Below are positions 35,917-43,821 of a stretch of 64,000 bases of DNA, piece after piece. The position numbers were made by a program, and so were the translations under genes. The notes under the pieces were generated by a model, which saw only the letters and a program-made list of their open reading frames with translations, ran no database searches and had not been told where the DNA came from. The stretch is from positions 62,001 through 126,000 of the forward strand of contig JAUQQK010000001.1 of the NCBI GenBank assembly GCA_030549905.1, in the 5' to 3' direction. The first letter of the stretch is position 1, and each line of letters starts with the position of its first letter. The DNA comes from Aquificota bacterium (GTDB taxonomy: Bacteria > Aquificota > Aquificia > Aquificales > Aquificaceae).

Positions 35917-37580
35917 CACCTTACCTCCCACATGGCTGCGAGCCAGCCCCAGTTGAGAAGGAGGAACACAAGGAACACGCCCATAAAGAGAAGGGTCAGG
36001 GTAAGGGTTCCGGGTGCCTCAAAGCCATGGTTTTCCTTTGGAGGTGGTGGTGGGGCTATCTGAAGCTGCATGTCCTGAGGTCCCCTTACGGGCTCTCCAA
36101 GAAAGACGGAATAGACCACTATGAGTATCCACATTAAAGCCCCCACAACCGCAGTTATACCTCCAAGGGCGAAGAGGACCCAGAAAAAGTCGGTGGCTGG
36201 ATTAAAGGTGTAAGTAAAGGGACCGCCCGAGAAGGTAATGTCATAATGCCTTCTTGGGACGCCAAAGGCTCCGAGTATATACATGGAAACCGCAAGCACC
36301 GCAATACCAAGTCCAAAGACCCAGGGCTGTAGCTTCGCAAGACTAAAGAAGGCTATCTTCTTTCTAAAGATTAAGGGTATCAGGTAGTAGGTGGCGCCCA
36401 TGAAGGCAAGGGTAGTTCCGCCCACAACCGTGCCTTTAAAGTGTCCGGGTATGGAAAGGGTGTTATGGACGATTATGTTGGTTTGCTCCATGCCGTTCAC
36501 CACACCCGTCACACCACCTATGAAGCCAAAGATGATTATGGAGAGAAACACCGCAGAGAAGGCAGGATTTCCCCATGGTGCGTTCTTGAGCCAGTCAAAA
36601 AGACCCTTTGTAAAACCCCTCCTTCTTTGTGCGGATTCAACCGCAGATGGCACCGCAAAAGCGTGTATCATGGATGCAAGCACCGCAATATACATGATGT
36701 AGCTCGTATTAAATACCTTCCAGGCTGGGCTCGGTCCTGGGTCCACAAGAAGGTGGTGTGCGGACGCCACATTTATACCTATTACATAGAAGACAAAGGC
36801 AAGCCTGCTAACCTTCTCGTTTATGGAAGTCCCACCCACCGTTAAGAAGGCTCCAAGATACCATACAGCTATCATGGCGGTCACATTTATCTGCTGTGAA
36901 GAGTGCCCCAAACCCCACCATACCAGCTTATAGACTCCTGCATCTATGCTCTTTATTATTCCCAGGGACCAGAGGAGGGTAGGTATGTATATTATTGCAC
37001 CCGACGCAAGGGTGAGGGTGGCTATTATGGCAGCCGCCACGAGTCCAAAGGTAAAAAGTGGAAGGGAGTCTCCATAAGTTCTTTCCTTCCTTGCAATCAG
37101 CAGGTTTGCAAAGAAAAGGAAAACACCTATCAAAGCCCCCACAGCAAAAAGGATGACGCCAAGGTAGTATAGAGGGTGTGCCTGAAGGGGTGCGTAGGAG
37201 GTCATAAGCACATCCGCATTGCCGGTCAGTATGGTGGCATTCACAAGCAAAAAGCCAAGAACCATAAGGATTAGGGCAAGCCAGCCAAACTTGGGGGAGG
37301 ACATGCGCGAGTTTAAAACCACCGTTGAGCCAAAGTATAGACCAACTATCTCAAAGAAGACAATCCAGAAGATGAGTGCGTTTAGCCCGTGAAGTGTAAG
37401 CACCCTGTAATACCAATCAACGGGCAAAAGATGCACCACCTGCCACCTTGTTAGCACAAGAAGCAAAGCGGCGATAACGCCTATGAGCAGAGAGACCACA
37501 GCCATAACAGCGTTTAGCTGTATGAGCCTCTCCGCCCTTGTATCAACCTTTAAACCTGTTATGTCGCATGTTCTAAACAT
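35916..37580 (-). CDS. Heme-copper nitric oxide reductase catalytic subunit (eNOR-like)
   Basis: 554 aa, about 13 membrane segments, closer to B-family oxidases than to cNOR. Visible ligands: H64 (LTLHGLN) for low-spin heme, H226 for CuB in GLGHSSQQ, H275/H276 (SAHHLL) for CuB, H380 (IPGHFK) for the high-spin heme. The tyrosine of the oxidase H-P-E-V-Y motif is Gln230, which argues against O2 reduction and fits the eNOR group as I recall it. K382 stands where oxidases have the second low-spin heme His. It lies between a CuA subunit II and nirS, so NO is the expected substrate. Confidence 0.8.
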   Translation of the reverse strand: MFRTCDITGLKVDTRAERLIQLNAVMAVVSLLIGVIAALLLVLTRWQVVHLLPVDWYYRVLTLHGLNALIFWIVFFEIVGLYFGSTVVLNSRMSSPKFGWLALILMVLGFLLVNATILTGNADVLMTSYAPLQAHPLYYLGVILFAVGALIGVFLFFANLLIARKERTYGDSLPLFTFGLVAAAIIATLTLASGAIIYIPTLLWSLGIIKSIDAGVYKLVWWGLGHSSQQINVTAMIAVWYLGAFLTVGGTSINEKVSRLAFVFYVIGINVASAHHLLVDPGPSPAWKVFNTSYIMYIAVLASMIHAFAVPSAVESAQRRRGFTKGLFDWLKNAPWGNPAFSAVFLSIIIFGFIGGVTGVVNGMEQTNIIVHNTLSIPGHFKGTVVGGTTLAFMGATYYLIPLIFRKKIAFFSLAKLQPWVFGLGIAVLAVSMYILGAFGVPRRHYDITFSGGPFTYTFNPATDFFWVLFALGGITAVVGALMWILIVVYSVFLGEPVRGPQDMQLQIAPPPPPKENHGFEAPGTLTLTLLFMGVFLVFLLLNWGWLAAMWEVR

Positions 37581-37592
37581 GGCTTTACCTCC

Positions 37593-38123
37593 TCACTCTT
37601 TTACTATAATTTTCCCTATCATCGTATGGTGCCCCACACCGCAGAACTCGTTGCAAACTATGGCAAACTCACCCGCAGAGGTAGGTCTGAAGGTCAGCAC
37701 ATAGTCGTAGCCTGGGTATACCATGAAGTTCATGTTTACGGGCTGGAGGGAAAAGCCGTGGAGCAGGTCAAGGGAGGATATGTGAAACCTGTATTCCTGA
37801 CCCTTTTTCAGCACCAGCACAGGCTCCCACCTCCACATCTTTCCGAGAAGAAACACATCGCTGTTGGGTGGAGGCTCCACCACCGGTATGCCGTTCATCT
37901 CACCCGTCTTGTATTTCTCAATAAAAGCCTGCGTGAGGGCGTTAAACTCCTGGGGCGTTGTCCTGTAGGTGGTAAAGGAGGGGTTCTGTCTTCCATAGAC
38001 ATGCCATACCACCATCCAGAAAAAGAGCGTAAGGCATACCACGAGGGCTATGGCTATCCACATCTTCTCATCCCTTGCCACCTTTTTGTAATACCATCCT
38101 TCTTCGGGTGGAAGCAGCGCCAT
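37593..38123 (-). CDS. CuA-containing subunit II of the NO reductase
   Basis: 176 aa with one membrane anchor (WIAIALVVCLTLFFWMVVW) and a cupredoxin domain. The CuA site is complete: H122 (LLHGFS), C157, E159, C161, H165 and M168 in CNEFCGVGHHTM. It would take electrons from a periplasmic cytochrome c and pass them to subunit I. Together with the 59-aa subunit this resembles the three-subunit ba3-type layout. It starts 1 nt after the 59-aa gene. Confidence 0.9.
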   Translation of the reverse strand: MALLPPEEGWYYKKVARDEKMWIAIALVVCLTLFFWMVVWHVYGRQNPSFTTYRTTPQEFNALTQAFIEKYKTGEMNGIPVVEPPPNSDVFLLGKMWRWEPVLVLKKGQEYRFHISSLDLLHGFSLQPVNMNFMVYPGYDYVLTFRPTSAGEFAIVCNEFCGVGHHTMIGKIIVKE

Positions 38124-38124
38124 G

Positions 38125-38304
38125 TCACTTACCTCCTAAAAGGCTTTGTTTGAGCTCTGCGGGTATGGGCGAGAGCCACGCAAGCTCTATGAGCCCCCAT
38201 ATGAGGTAGGAGACCGCATAGATGGTGACTCCCAAAAAGAGCAGGAACATAAAATCGTCCAGCACCAGCTGAAGGAAGGGTGTTTTTCTTTCCTTCTCCT
38301 CCAT
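38125..38304 (-). CDS. 59-aa single-helix subunit of the NO reductase
   Basis: A short gene beginning MEEKERKTPFLQLVLDDFMF with one central membrane helix (LLFLGVTIYAVSYLIWGLIE). A strong AAGGAGG lies 8 nt before ATG 38304, and the stop is 1 nt before the subunit II start. Its size, topology and place match the small subunit IIa of ba3-type B-family oxidases. It is the first gene of the nor-nir operon. Confidence 0.8.
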   Translation of the reverse strand: MEEKERKTPFLQLVLDDFMFLLFLGVTIYAVSYLIWGLIELAWLSPIPAELKQSLLGGK

Positions 38305-38319
38305 GACTACACCTCCTTG

Positions 38320-38333
38320 TAAGTATTTACTTA
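38320..38333. promoter_or_regulatory. Hairpin/operator TAAGTATTTACTTA before the NO-reductase operon
   Basis: A perfect 5-4-5 inverted repeat, TAAGT-N4-ACTTA, ending next to the AGGAGG ribosome binding site of the 59-aa gene and falling at the predicted transcript start. A closely matching 7-4-7 copy holds the same place before the divergent fusion gene. Confidence 0.5.
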
Positions 38334-38339
38334 ATTCTT

Positions 38340-38368
38340 AGATTAATACCAAGAGAGTTCTTTGTCAA
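38340..38368 (-). promoter_or_regulatory. Promoter of the NO reductase-nir operon
   Basis: Minus-strand TTGACA (38368-38363), 17-bp spacer, TAATCT (38345-38340); the predicted start is about 38,333. The rest of the 163-bp divergent region is A/T-rich with no further gene. Confidence 0.5.
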
Positions 38369-38438
38369 TAATTAAATTTATCATAAATTAAAGTGAAATT
38401 TAAACCTATAAAACTGTAATAAAGGGCTTATATTATTC

Positions 38439-38456
38439 TGTAAGTAATCACTTACA
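38439..38456. promoter_or_regulatory. Hairpin/operator with TGTAAGT-N4-ACTTACA before the fusion gene
   Basis: A perfect 7-4-7 inverted repeat whose last base overlaps the AGGAGG ribosome binding site of the gene at 38,468. A -10-like TATATT (38429-38434) would start the transcript at about the first base of the repeat, so the mRNA could begin with this stem-loop. The -35 region is weak, suggesting activator dependence. Confidence 0.55.
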
Positions 38457-38467
38457 GGAGGTTCCTC

Positions 38468-40408
38468 ATGTATATGGCAGGCATTCAGCCCCTTTATACG
38501 GGCTTTCAGAGGCTATCCTACACCTTAAGCAGGTTCTTCTCCTCAAGGCTAAACCCCCTTTATCACCTTGGGGCTATAGCCATCTTCCTTCTCATCATAG
38601 ATGCCCTATCGGGCATTTACCTTTTTCTTTTTTACAGCATAGACCCTCAAACCTCCTACCAGTCGGTGGAAAAAATATCCGGGAGCCTCTTAGGCAGCAT
38701 AATGAGGGGCATACACCGCTACTCTTCAGACGCCCTGATTCTTACAACCCTTGCCCATATGGTGCACGTGATAATAACGGACAGGTTTCGCATGTTCAGG
38801 TGGGTGGCGTGGGTCACGGGCGTGGCAACCCTTCTTATATTCTTAGCCATAGGTGTCTCCGGCTACATACTGGTCTGGGACGAAAGGGCACAGCTTACGG
38901 GTCTTTTAACCGCCAAGTTTTTCTCATTCCTTCCCGTTTTTGGCGATGCCCTTATGAGCGCCTTCCTCGGTAGCGACATAAAGTATCTTGGGGGTCTTTT
39001 CAGAATACTTCTCTTTGCTCACATTGCCCTCACCATACTCATAGTCTTTACCCTATGGGTGCATGTGATGAGAAACGCAAGACCGAGGCTCATACCCCCA
39101 AGGTTTCTGTATATAACCATAACCCTTCTGATAGTGCTTCTTTCTGTCCTCTTCCCCGCAAAGAGCGACCCACCAGCTTACATAAGCAGGCTACCCTTTG
39201 AGATGAGCGTGGACTGGTTTTACCTCTTTGGTTATCCTCTCCTTAAATACATACCCATGTCCGCTAACTGGCTGCTTTTTCTTGGCTTTTTCACCTTCCT
39301 TTTTGTCTTCCCCTGGCTCATAAAGGGCAGGAGAAACCCACCAGCCCGCATAGACTTTGAAAGATGCACGGGTTGCGAGCAGTGCTACATAGACTGTCCC
39401 TACGAAGCCATAGTTATGAAGGAGCATGAAGGAAAGAAGAAGGCGGTTCTAAACGAGGAAAAATGTGCGGGCTGTGGCATATGCGTGGGCTCCTGCAGTA
39501 CCCTAGTGATAGACATACCCACCTTCCCCGTTGAAGAGGTTATGAATAAAATAAGAGAGGAAAAGCCAAGGTATGTAGCCTTCAGGTGTCCCTTTAGCGC
39601 TGTACCACCAGAAAGAAAGGAACTTCTTACCTTTACGCTGCCCTGCGCCGGTGCCTTAAACACACATTATGTAGAGGACATATTAAGCATGGGGGTGGAG
39701 GGTGTGGTGGTTGTCTCCTGCGAGTATGAGGACTGCTACTTCAGGGAAGGCAACAAGTGGCTTGAGGAGAGGTATGAAAGGAAAAGAAGACCCATACTGA
39801 AGAAGAAGGTGATGGGCGGCAGGGTGCTTATACTTGAAGCTCCTTATGTGAGGTCCATAGAGAAGGAGGTGGATGAGTTTATCTCCTCTACAAAGGAGGG
39901 TCAGGAAGTAAAGCTTATCACCTCTGGAAGGCTAAACTACGCAGTAGCTTCAGGAGTGCTTGCCCTCCCCATATTCCTCTTTTACCCCCTGACTACCCAC
40001 AAGATAGCCTTTTATCCAACGCACAGCTCAGCTGTGGTCCTCAGCTTTAAATACAGGTCATCACCTGTGAAGGAGACAAAATCAGAAAGGATGGGGAGTC
40101 TAAAACATATGCAGGCTAAGTCTGCCGTGATAAAGGAGAGGTCTCCGGTAAAGATAGAGCTTTATGAAAACGGTAAGCTTTTAAGCTCAAAGGTTTTTAA
40201 CCCTAGGGGTATAAGGAAGGATGCCTCCATATTTGTTTATGAAGAGTTTTTCCTAACGCCGGGCGAGAAGGTCTTAAAAGTAAGGCTTATGGAGACCGCA
40301 CATCCAGAGAAGGTAAAAGAGCTTGAGCTCAATACAAGCCTTAGGACAAAGGAAAGCCTTCTTATAACCTACGATGAAACTAAGGGCGGTTTTGTGGCGT
40401 GGAGGTGA
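38468..40408 (+). CDS. Cytochrome b / 2x[4Fe-4S] ferredoxin / MvhD(FlpD)-domain fusion
   Basis: 646 aa. Residues 1-285 form a cytochrome b6-like core with both bis-His heme pairs in H-x13-H spacing (H83, H97, H185, H199), and VDWFY at 249-253 near where bc complexes have PEWY. Residues 296-345 hold two ferredoxin motifs: C300, C303, C306, C310 and C333, C336, C339, C343. Residues 366-435 resemble MvhD/FlpD (Cys at 374, 393, 418, 423; SCEYEDCYFREGNKW), the [2Fe-2S] electron-transfer subunit of Hdr/hydrogenase complexes. A membrane helix (about 489-508) and a beta-rich domain end it. It divergently faces the NO-reductase operon and converges on the nos operon. A quinol-linked electron donor for denitrification is inferred. 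Confidence 0.85.
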   Translation: MYMAGIQPLYTGFQRLSYTLSRFFSSRLNPLYHLGAIAIFLLIIDALSGIYLFLFYSIDPQTSYQSVEKISGSLLGSIMRGIHRYSSDALILTTLAHMVHVIITDRFRMFRWVAWVTGVATLLIFLAIGVSGYILVWDERAQLTGLLTAKFFSFLPVFGDALMSAFLGSDIKYLGGLFRILLFAHIALTILIVFTLWVHVMRNARPRLIPPRFLYITITLLIVLLSVLFPAKSDPPAYISRLPFEMSVDWFYLFGYPLLKYIPMSANWLLFLGFFTFLFVFPWLIKGRRNPPARIDFERCTGCEQCYIDCPYEAIVMKEHEGKKKAVLNEEKCAGCGICVGSCSTLVIDIPTFPVEEVMNKIREEKPRYVAFRCPFSAVPPERKELLTFTLPCAGALNTHYVEDILSMGVEGVVVVSCEYEDCYFREGNKWLEERYERKRRPILKKKVMGGRVLILEAPYVRSIEKEVDEFISSTKEGQEVKLITSGRLNYAVASGVLALPIFLFYPLTTHKIAFYPTHSSAVVLSFKYRSSPVKETKSERMGSLKHMQAKSAVIKERSPVKIELYENGKLLSSKVFNPRGIRKDASIFVYEEFFLTPGEKVLKVRLMETAHPEKVKELELNTSLRTKESLLITYDETKGGFVAWR

Positions 40409-40715
40409 AGTTCAATATCCATTTCGCCATGGCCCGCGCCTCCTCCTCCTCAAGCCTCTGGGGAGGCATGCATTCATACCTGCCCTTCCACTTATTGCAT
40501 GAGCCCTCCCTTATGCTCCTTATAAGTTTTTCTTCCGCATCCTTTACCCTTCTATACCTTTCAGCCACCTCCAAGAAGGAAGGACCCACAAGGAACCTTC
40601 TGGTATCATGACAGTCAGTACACCCTCTAATCCTGAACAATTCTTTCACATTGACGACCTCCTCTTTTTTACTCTCACAGGAAAAAAGAACAAAAAGAGC
40701 TATGAACCACCACAT
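40380..40715 (-). CDS. Small c-type cytochrome lipoprotein
   Basis: 111 aa. Lipoprotein signal MWWFIALFVLFSC (Cys13), heme motif CTDCH (32-36) and probable axial Met83 in YECMPPQ, the layout of class I cytochrome c551-type carriers. It is the last gene of the nos operon, 10 nt after nosY, and overlaps the convergent fusion gene by 29 nt. Probable role: membrane-tethered electron carrier to NosZ or the NO reductase. Confidence 0.87.
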   Translation of the reverse strand: MWWFIALFVLFSCESKKEEVVNVKELFRIRGCTDCHDTRRFLVGPSFLEVAERYRRVKDAEEKLIRSIREGSCNKWKGRYECMPPQRLEEEEARAMAKWILNFTSTPQNRP

Positions 40716-40725
40716 GTCTTTCTCC

Positions 40726-41493
40726 TTACATGTCTTTCCCCTTGAAAACCCTGAAGCCCAGGGCGTAGAATATTAGAGTATAAAATAAGGAGCATAAGGA
40801 AGGCAAAAACCACCATTTTTTCAGATAGACTAAAAGGGGCCTGCCTATAGAACCTATAAATTCATAAAGACCTGCATCAACGAGGAAGGAAAGCCTGAGA
40901 AGGTCTATGGGGTTTAGAAGGGTAAGAAGGAGCAAAGGCTTTTCTATGGGGTAGTCGGAAAAGGCAACCGCCATGTATAGAAGGAAGGTATCGTATAGGA
41001 TGCAGAAGGCAAACCAGAGGAGTAGGGAAAGCCCAATACCCCTGAGCCTGTCCTCTACAAGAAAGGCACAGAACATGCCTATGGAAACAAAGAGAGGAAT
41101 AAGGGAAAGAATCAGTATAGAAAACTTGATAAAAGAAAAATTAACGCCGAAAAAGTAGTAAAAAACAAGAAAGGAGCTTATAAAATAGGCAAGCATAACA
41201 GAGAGGCTCAGGCTTAAAAAAAGGGAAACGAAGAGATGGCTTCTTTTCAAAGGCTGTGTAAGAACAAACTCAATAAAATTTCTATTATGGTATGCATAGA
41301 GTGCAGATAGAAGCAGAGAAAAAAGCGGAATGGTAAGAAGGGAAACATTACCCAAGCTGAGCAAAGATTTTCTAAGCTCCCTACCGAATTCCAGGAGTAT
41401 ATAAAAAACAAGCAGGTAAAAGATGAATATTCCCACTATCCATCTGCTCTTTAAAAGGTCATAAAGTTCATATTTTATCAGCTTAAAAAGCAA
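40726..41493 (-). CDS. nosY: NosY-type ABC transporter permease
   Basis: 255 aa with six membrane segments, beginning LFKLIKYELYDLLKSRWIVG as in ABC-2-type NosY. It forms with NosF and NosD the complex needed for NosZ copper-sulfur (CuZ) maturation. The start is TTG 41493, preceded by GAGGAGG at 7 nt and overlapping nosF by 16 nt. Confidence 0.88.
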   Translation of the reverse strand: MLFKLIKYELYDLLKSRWIVGIFIFYLLVFYILLEFGRELRKSLLSLGNVSLLTIPLFSLLLSALYAYHNRNFIEFVLTQPLKRSHLFVSLFLSLSLSVMLAYFISSFLVFYYFFGVNFSFIKFSILILSLIPLFVSIGMFCAFLVEDRLRGIGLSLLLWFAFCILYDTFLLYMAVAFSDYPIEKPLLLLTLLNPIDLLRLSFLVDAGLYEFIGSIGRPLLVYLKKWWFLPSLCSLFYTLIFYALGFRVFKGKDM

Positions 41494-42176
41494 AGGACAG
41501 CCTCCTCAAGTTTTTCTTTGCCTGTTGTTTTCTTAAGCTCTTCCACGCTACCATGAAATATAACCCTTCCTTCCGTGATAAAAACAACACAGTCCGCCAT
41601 CTCTTCAACCTCTGACATAATGTGAGAAATGTAAAGTAGCGTTTTACCCCTTCTTTTTTCTTCAAGGAGTAGCCTTTTAAGCCTGTAGGCAGATAGAGGG
41701 TCAAGACCCACCATAGGCTCATCAAGTATCAGCAGGGGCTGGTCGAAGGCGAGGGCTAATAAGGCACCCACCTTTTGCTTGGTCCCACCGGAAAGGCTTC
41801 CAAATCTTTTTTCCATCTCACCCTCAAGCCTGAGCACCTCCAAAAGCTCTTCAAGCCTTTTAGCTTTTACACCTCTCAGCTCCTCCACCATACTAACTAT
41901 TTCCTTTACAGCGAGATTTTCTGGGAATTCTGGAACTTGGGGCATATATCCTATGAGCCTCTTATATCCATAACCCTTAGCTGTGTCAAAGCCCTTGACA
42001 AAAACCCTTCCTCTGTCTGGTATGACCAGACCCAGGATAATCTTGACAAGGGTCGTTTTCCCGGAGCCGTTCGGTCCAAGCAGTGCGGTCGTCTTACCTT
42101 CCGAAAATTCAAGGTTTATGTTTTCAAAAAGCTTCTTCTTACGGAAGGACTTATGAACACCCTCAAGCCTTATCAT
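41478..42176 (-). CDS. nosF: NosF-type ABC transporter ATPase
   Basis: 232 aa with Walker A ALLGPNGSGKTTLVKI, Q-loop region GYMPQVPEFPENL, signature LSGGTKQKVGALLAL, Walker B LLILDEPMVGLDP and the switch His (YISHIMSE). It powers NosDFY. It overlaps nosD by 4 nt and nosY by 16 nt. Confidence 0.92.
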   Translation of the reverse strand: MIRLEGVHKSFRKKKLFENINLEFSEGKTTALLGPNGSGKTTLVKIILGLVIPDRGRVFVKGFDTAKGYGYKRLIGYMPQVPEFPENLAVKEIVSMVEELRGVKAKRLEELLEVLRLEGEMEKRFGSLSGGTKQKVGALLALAFDQPLLILDEPMVGLDPLSAYRLKRLLLEEKRRGKTLLYISHIMSEVEEMADCVVFITEGRVIFHGSVEELKKTTGKEKLEEAVLCFLS

Positions 42177-43363
42177 GGTTTCCTCGTCAAAGGTTTCTTA
42201 TCCAGGAGGGCTTCCGGGTTAAGAAATGGTATAAGTCTTTCCACATAGTCAAGCAATCGCAGTAATAAGCTATCATAGAAGAGTGAAAGCAGGGGATACT
42301 TCTCAAGGAGAACGCCCGTAAAGGAAACGGGTCTGTATGGTATGTCCCCATACCCATCCCTGTCAAGGTCGTAGCCTTCATATTTGTCATAATAATTCCC
42401 TTCAAAGGTGTTTCTAAAGTATGAAAGGGTATTCGTAGAAACATCAAAAGCATTGTTTAAAAAGATGTTTTTCGCAAAAAAATTGTCTTCGCTATTTGCG
42501 TATATCCTTACAGCCCAACCGTTGCCTTCAAAGAGGTTCTCCTTAAACTCTGTCCTGTTGCATCCCTCAAGATAAACGCCATGGGTATTGTTTATAAATC
42601 TGTTTCTGTAAAGCCTGCTATCCGTTATATCCTTTAGTAAAAGCCCATAGTTTGCAGGTCCCTCATTCTTTTCAAAGGTGTTTTCTTCCATTGTTATGTT
42701 TTTTGAATACATGACCGCAACGCCTGCACCGTTCTTGTAAAAGTAGTTTTTTCTGTAAGCGTCATCGTTAGAAAACATAAAGTGTAGCCCATACCTTAGG
42801 TTATATTCACTTCTGTTGCCTTCTATGGTGCTATCCTTTACAAACTCAAAGTATATACCGTCTCTGTGCCCCCTTATATAGTTGTTCCTTATGGTAAGTT
42901 TTTCTGAGTTCCATGCATGTATGCCGTTTCCAGATGAACCTTCGCTTTTTGCAGAGCCTATTATCCTGTTTCCTTCCACAAGGCAACCGCTCGCCCCTCC
43001 AAGGTAAAGGGCAAAGAAGTTGTTTAAAAACTCATTGTTCCTTATTATACAGTTTTTAGAGGAGCTTACCTTTAAACCCGCAATGTCTTCGCTGTAAGAC
43101 ATACCGGAGTTTCTTATTACAAAGCCCTCTATTCTAACACCGTCCGCCTTTACAGTTATTGCTTGGTGTTTCCCCTCCCCGTCTATAACTGGGCTGTTTT
43201 CCCCAAAAAGCTCAACTCTTTTGTTTATTAATATAGGTCCCCTGTAGGTTCCCCCTTTTACCACTATCCTGTCCCCCTCCTTTGCAAGTTCTACAGCCCT
43301 TTGCAGGTCCTTCAACTCACAGCTCTGACATACAAAAAGCACGGAAACCATCAGGGCTAACAT
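42173..43363 (-). CDS. nosD: NosD periplasmic copper-processing protein
   Basis: 396 aa right-handed beta-helix made of many N-x-F/I-type repeats (NEFLNNFFALYLGGASG, NYIRGHRDGIYFEFV, NRFINNTHGVYLEGCN) with an N-terminal hydrophobic export signal (LALMVSVLFVCQSC). NosD is the periplasmic part of NosDFY and supplies copper/sulfur for the CuZ site. Near the C-terminus is the usual NosD end DRDGYGDIPYRP. Confidence 0.93.
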   Translation of the reverse strand: MLALMVSVLFVCQSCELKDLQRAVELAKEGDRIVVKGGTYRGPILINKRVELFGENSPVIDGEGKHQAITVKADGVRIEGFVIRNSGMSYSEDIAGLKVSSSKNCIIRNNEFLNNFFALYLGGASGCLVEGNRIIGSAKSEGSSGNGIHAWNSEKLTIRNNYIRGHRDGIYFEFVKDSTIEGNRSEYNLRYGLHFMFSNDDAYRKNYFYKNGAGVAVMYSKNITMEENTFEKNEGPANYGLLLKDITDSRLYRNRFINNTHGVYLEGCNRTEFKENLFEGNGWAVRIYANSEDNFFAKNIFLNNAFDVSTNTLSYFRNTFEGNYYDKYEGYDLDRDGYGDIPYRPVSFTGVLLEKYPLLSLFYDSLLLRLLDYVERLIPFLNPEALLDKKPLTRKP

Positions 43364-43365
43364 GG

Positions 43366-43821
43366 TCAGTGAGAGAATTTATACTCTCTTTTTATAAGCT
43401 CCCTAAGAGCCTTCCAGTCTAAAAGCTCACCTTCTTTTCCCTCAAGGGCTTTCTTTGCATCTTCTTTGCTTTTGTAAGCGGATAAATTCATACCCATCGG
43501 ACTTCTTATTTCAGGGCTTCTTACATAAAAAGCCTTCTCCGCAGGTATAAACTCCTTGGGATTTAAAAAGTTTACCACATAAGCCCTTTTTATTTCCTCC
43601 TCGTTTTGGTTGTAATAACCCACCATACACTCTATGGCGTCAAACTTATAGACCCTTCCCTTCTTCGTTATGACCTGAGCTGCAAACCTCTCATCCGCTA
43701 TAACCATTTTACAGTATTCACACACATCCTCCCCAAGCCGGACGGGCTCAGGTTTATCACCCTTGCAGGAAAAAAGGAAAAAGAGGGGCAGGAGGAAAGC
43801 CCACAGCACTCGGAGTTTCAT
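43366..43821 (-). CDS. nosL: NosL copper-binding lipoprotein
   Basis: 151 aa. Lipoprotein signal LLPLFFLFSC (Cys19) and the Cu(I)-binding motif CEYCKM (34-39), followed by FDAIECMVGYY. NosL hands copper to NosD for NosZ assembly. It overlaps the nosB-like gene by 4 nt. Confidence 0.93.
   Translation of the reverse strand: MKLRVLWAFLLPLFFLFSCKGDKPEPVRLGEDVCEYCKMVIADERFAAQVITKKGRVYKFDAIECMVGYYNQNEEEIKRAYVVNFLNPKEFIPAEKAFYVRSPEIRSPMGMNLSAYKSKEDAKKALEGKEGELLDWKALRELIKREYKFSH

Noticed and set aside
36441-36845. 134-aa open frame opposite the NO-reductase subunit I
   Set aside because: Low-complexity mirror of a membrane-protein gene; no ribosome binding site or homology recognised.
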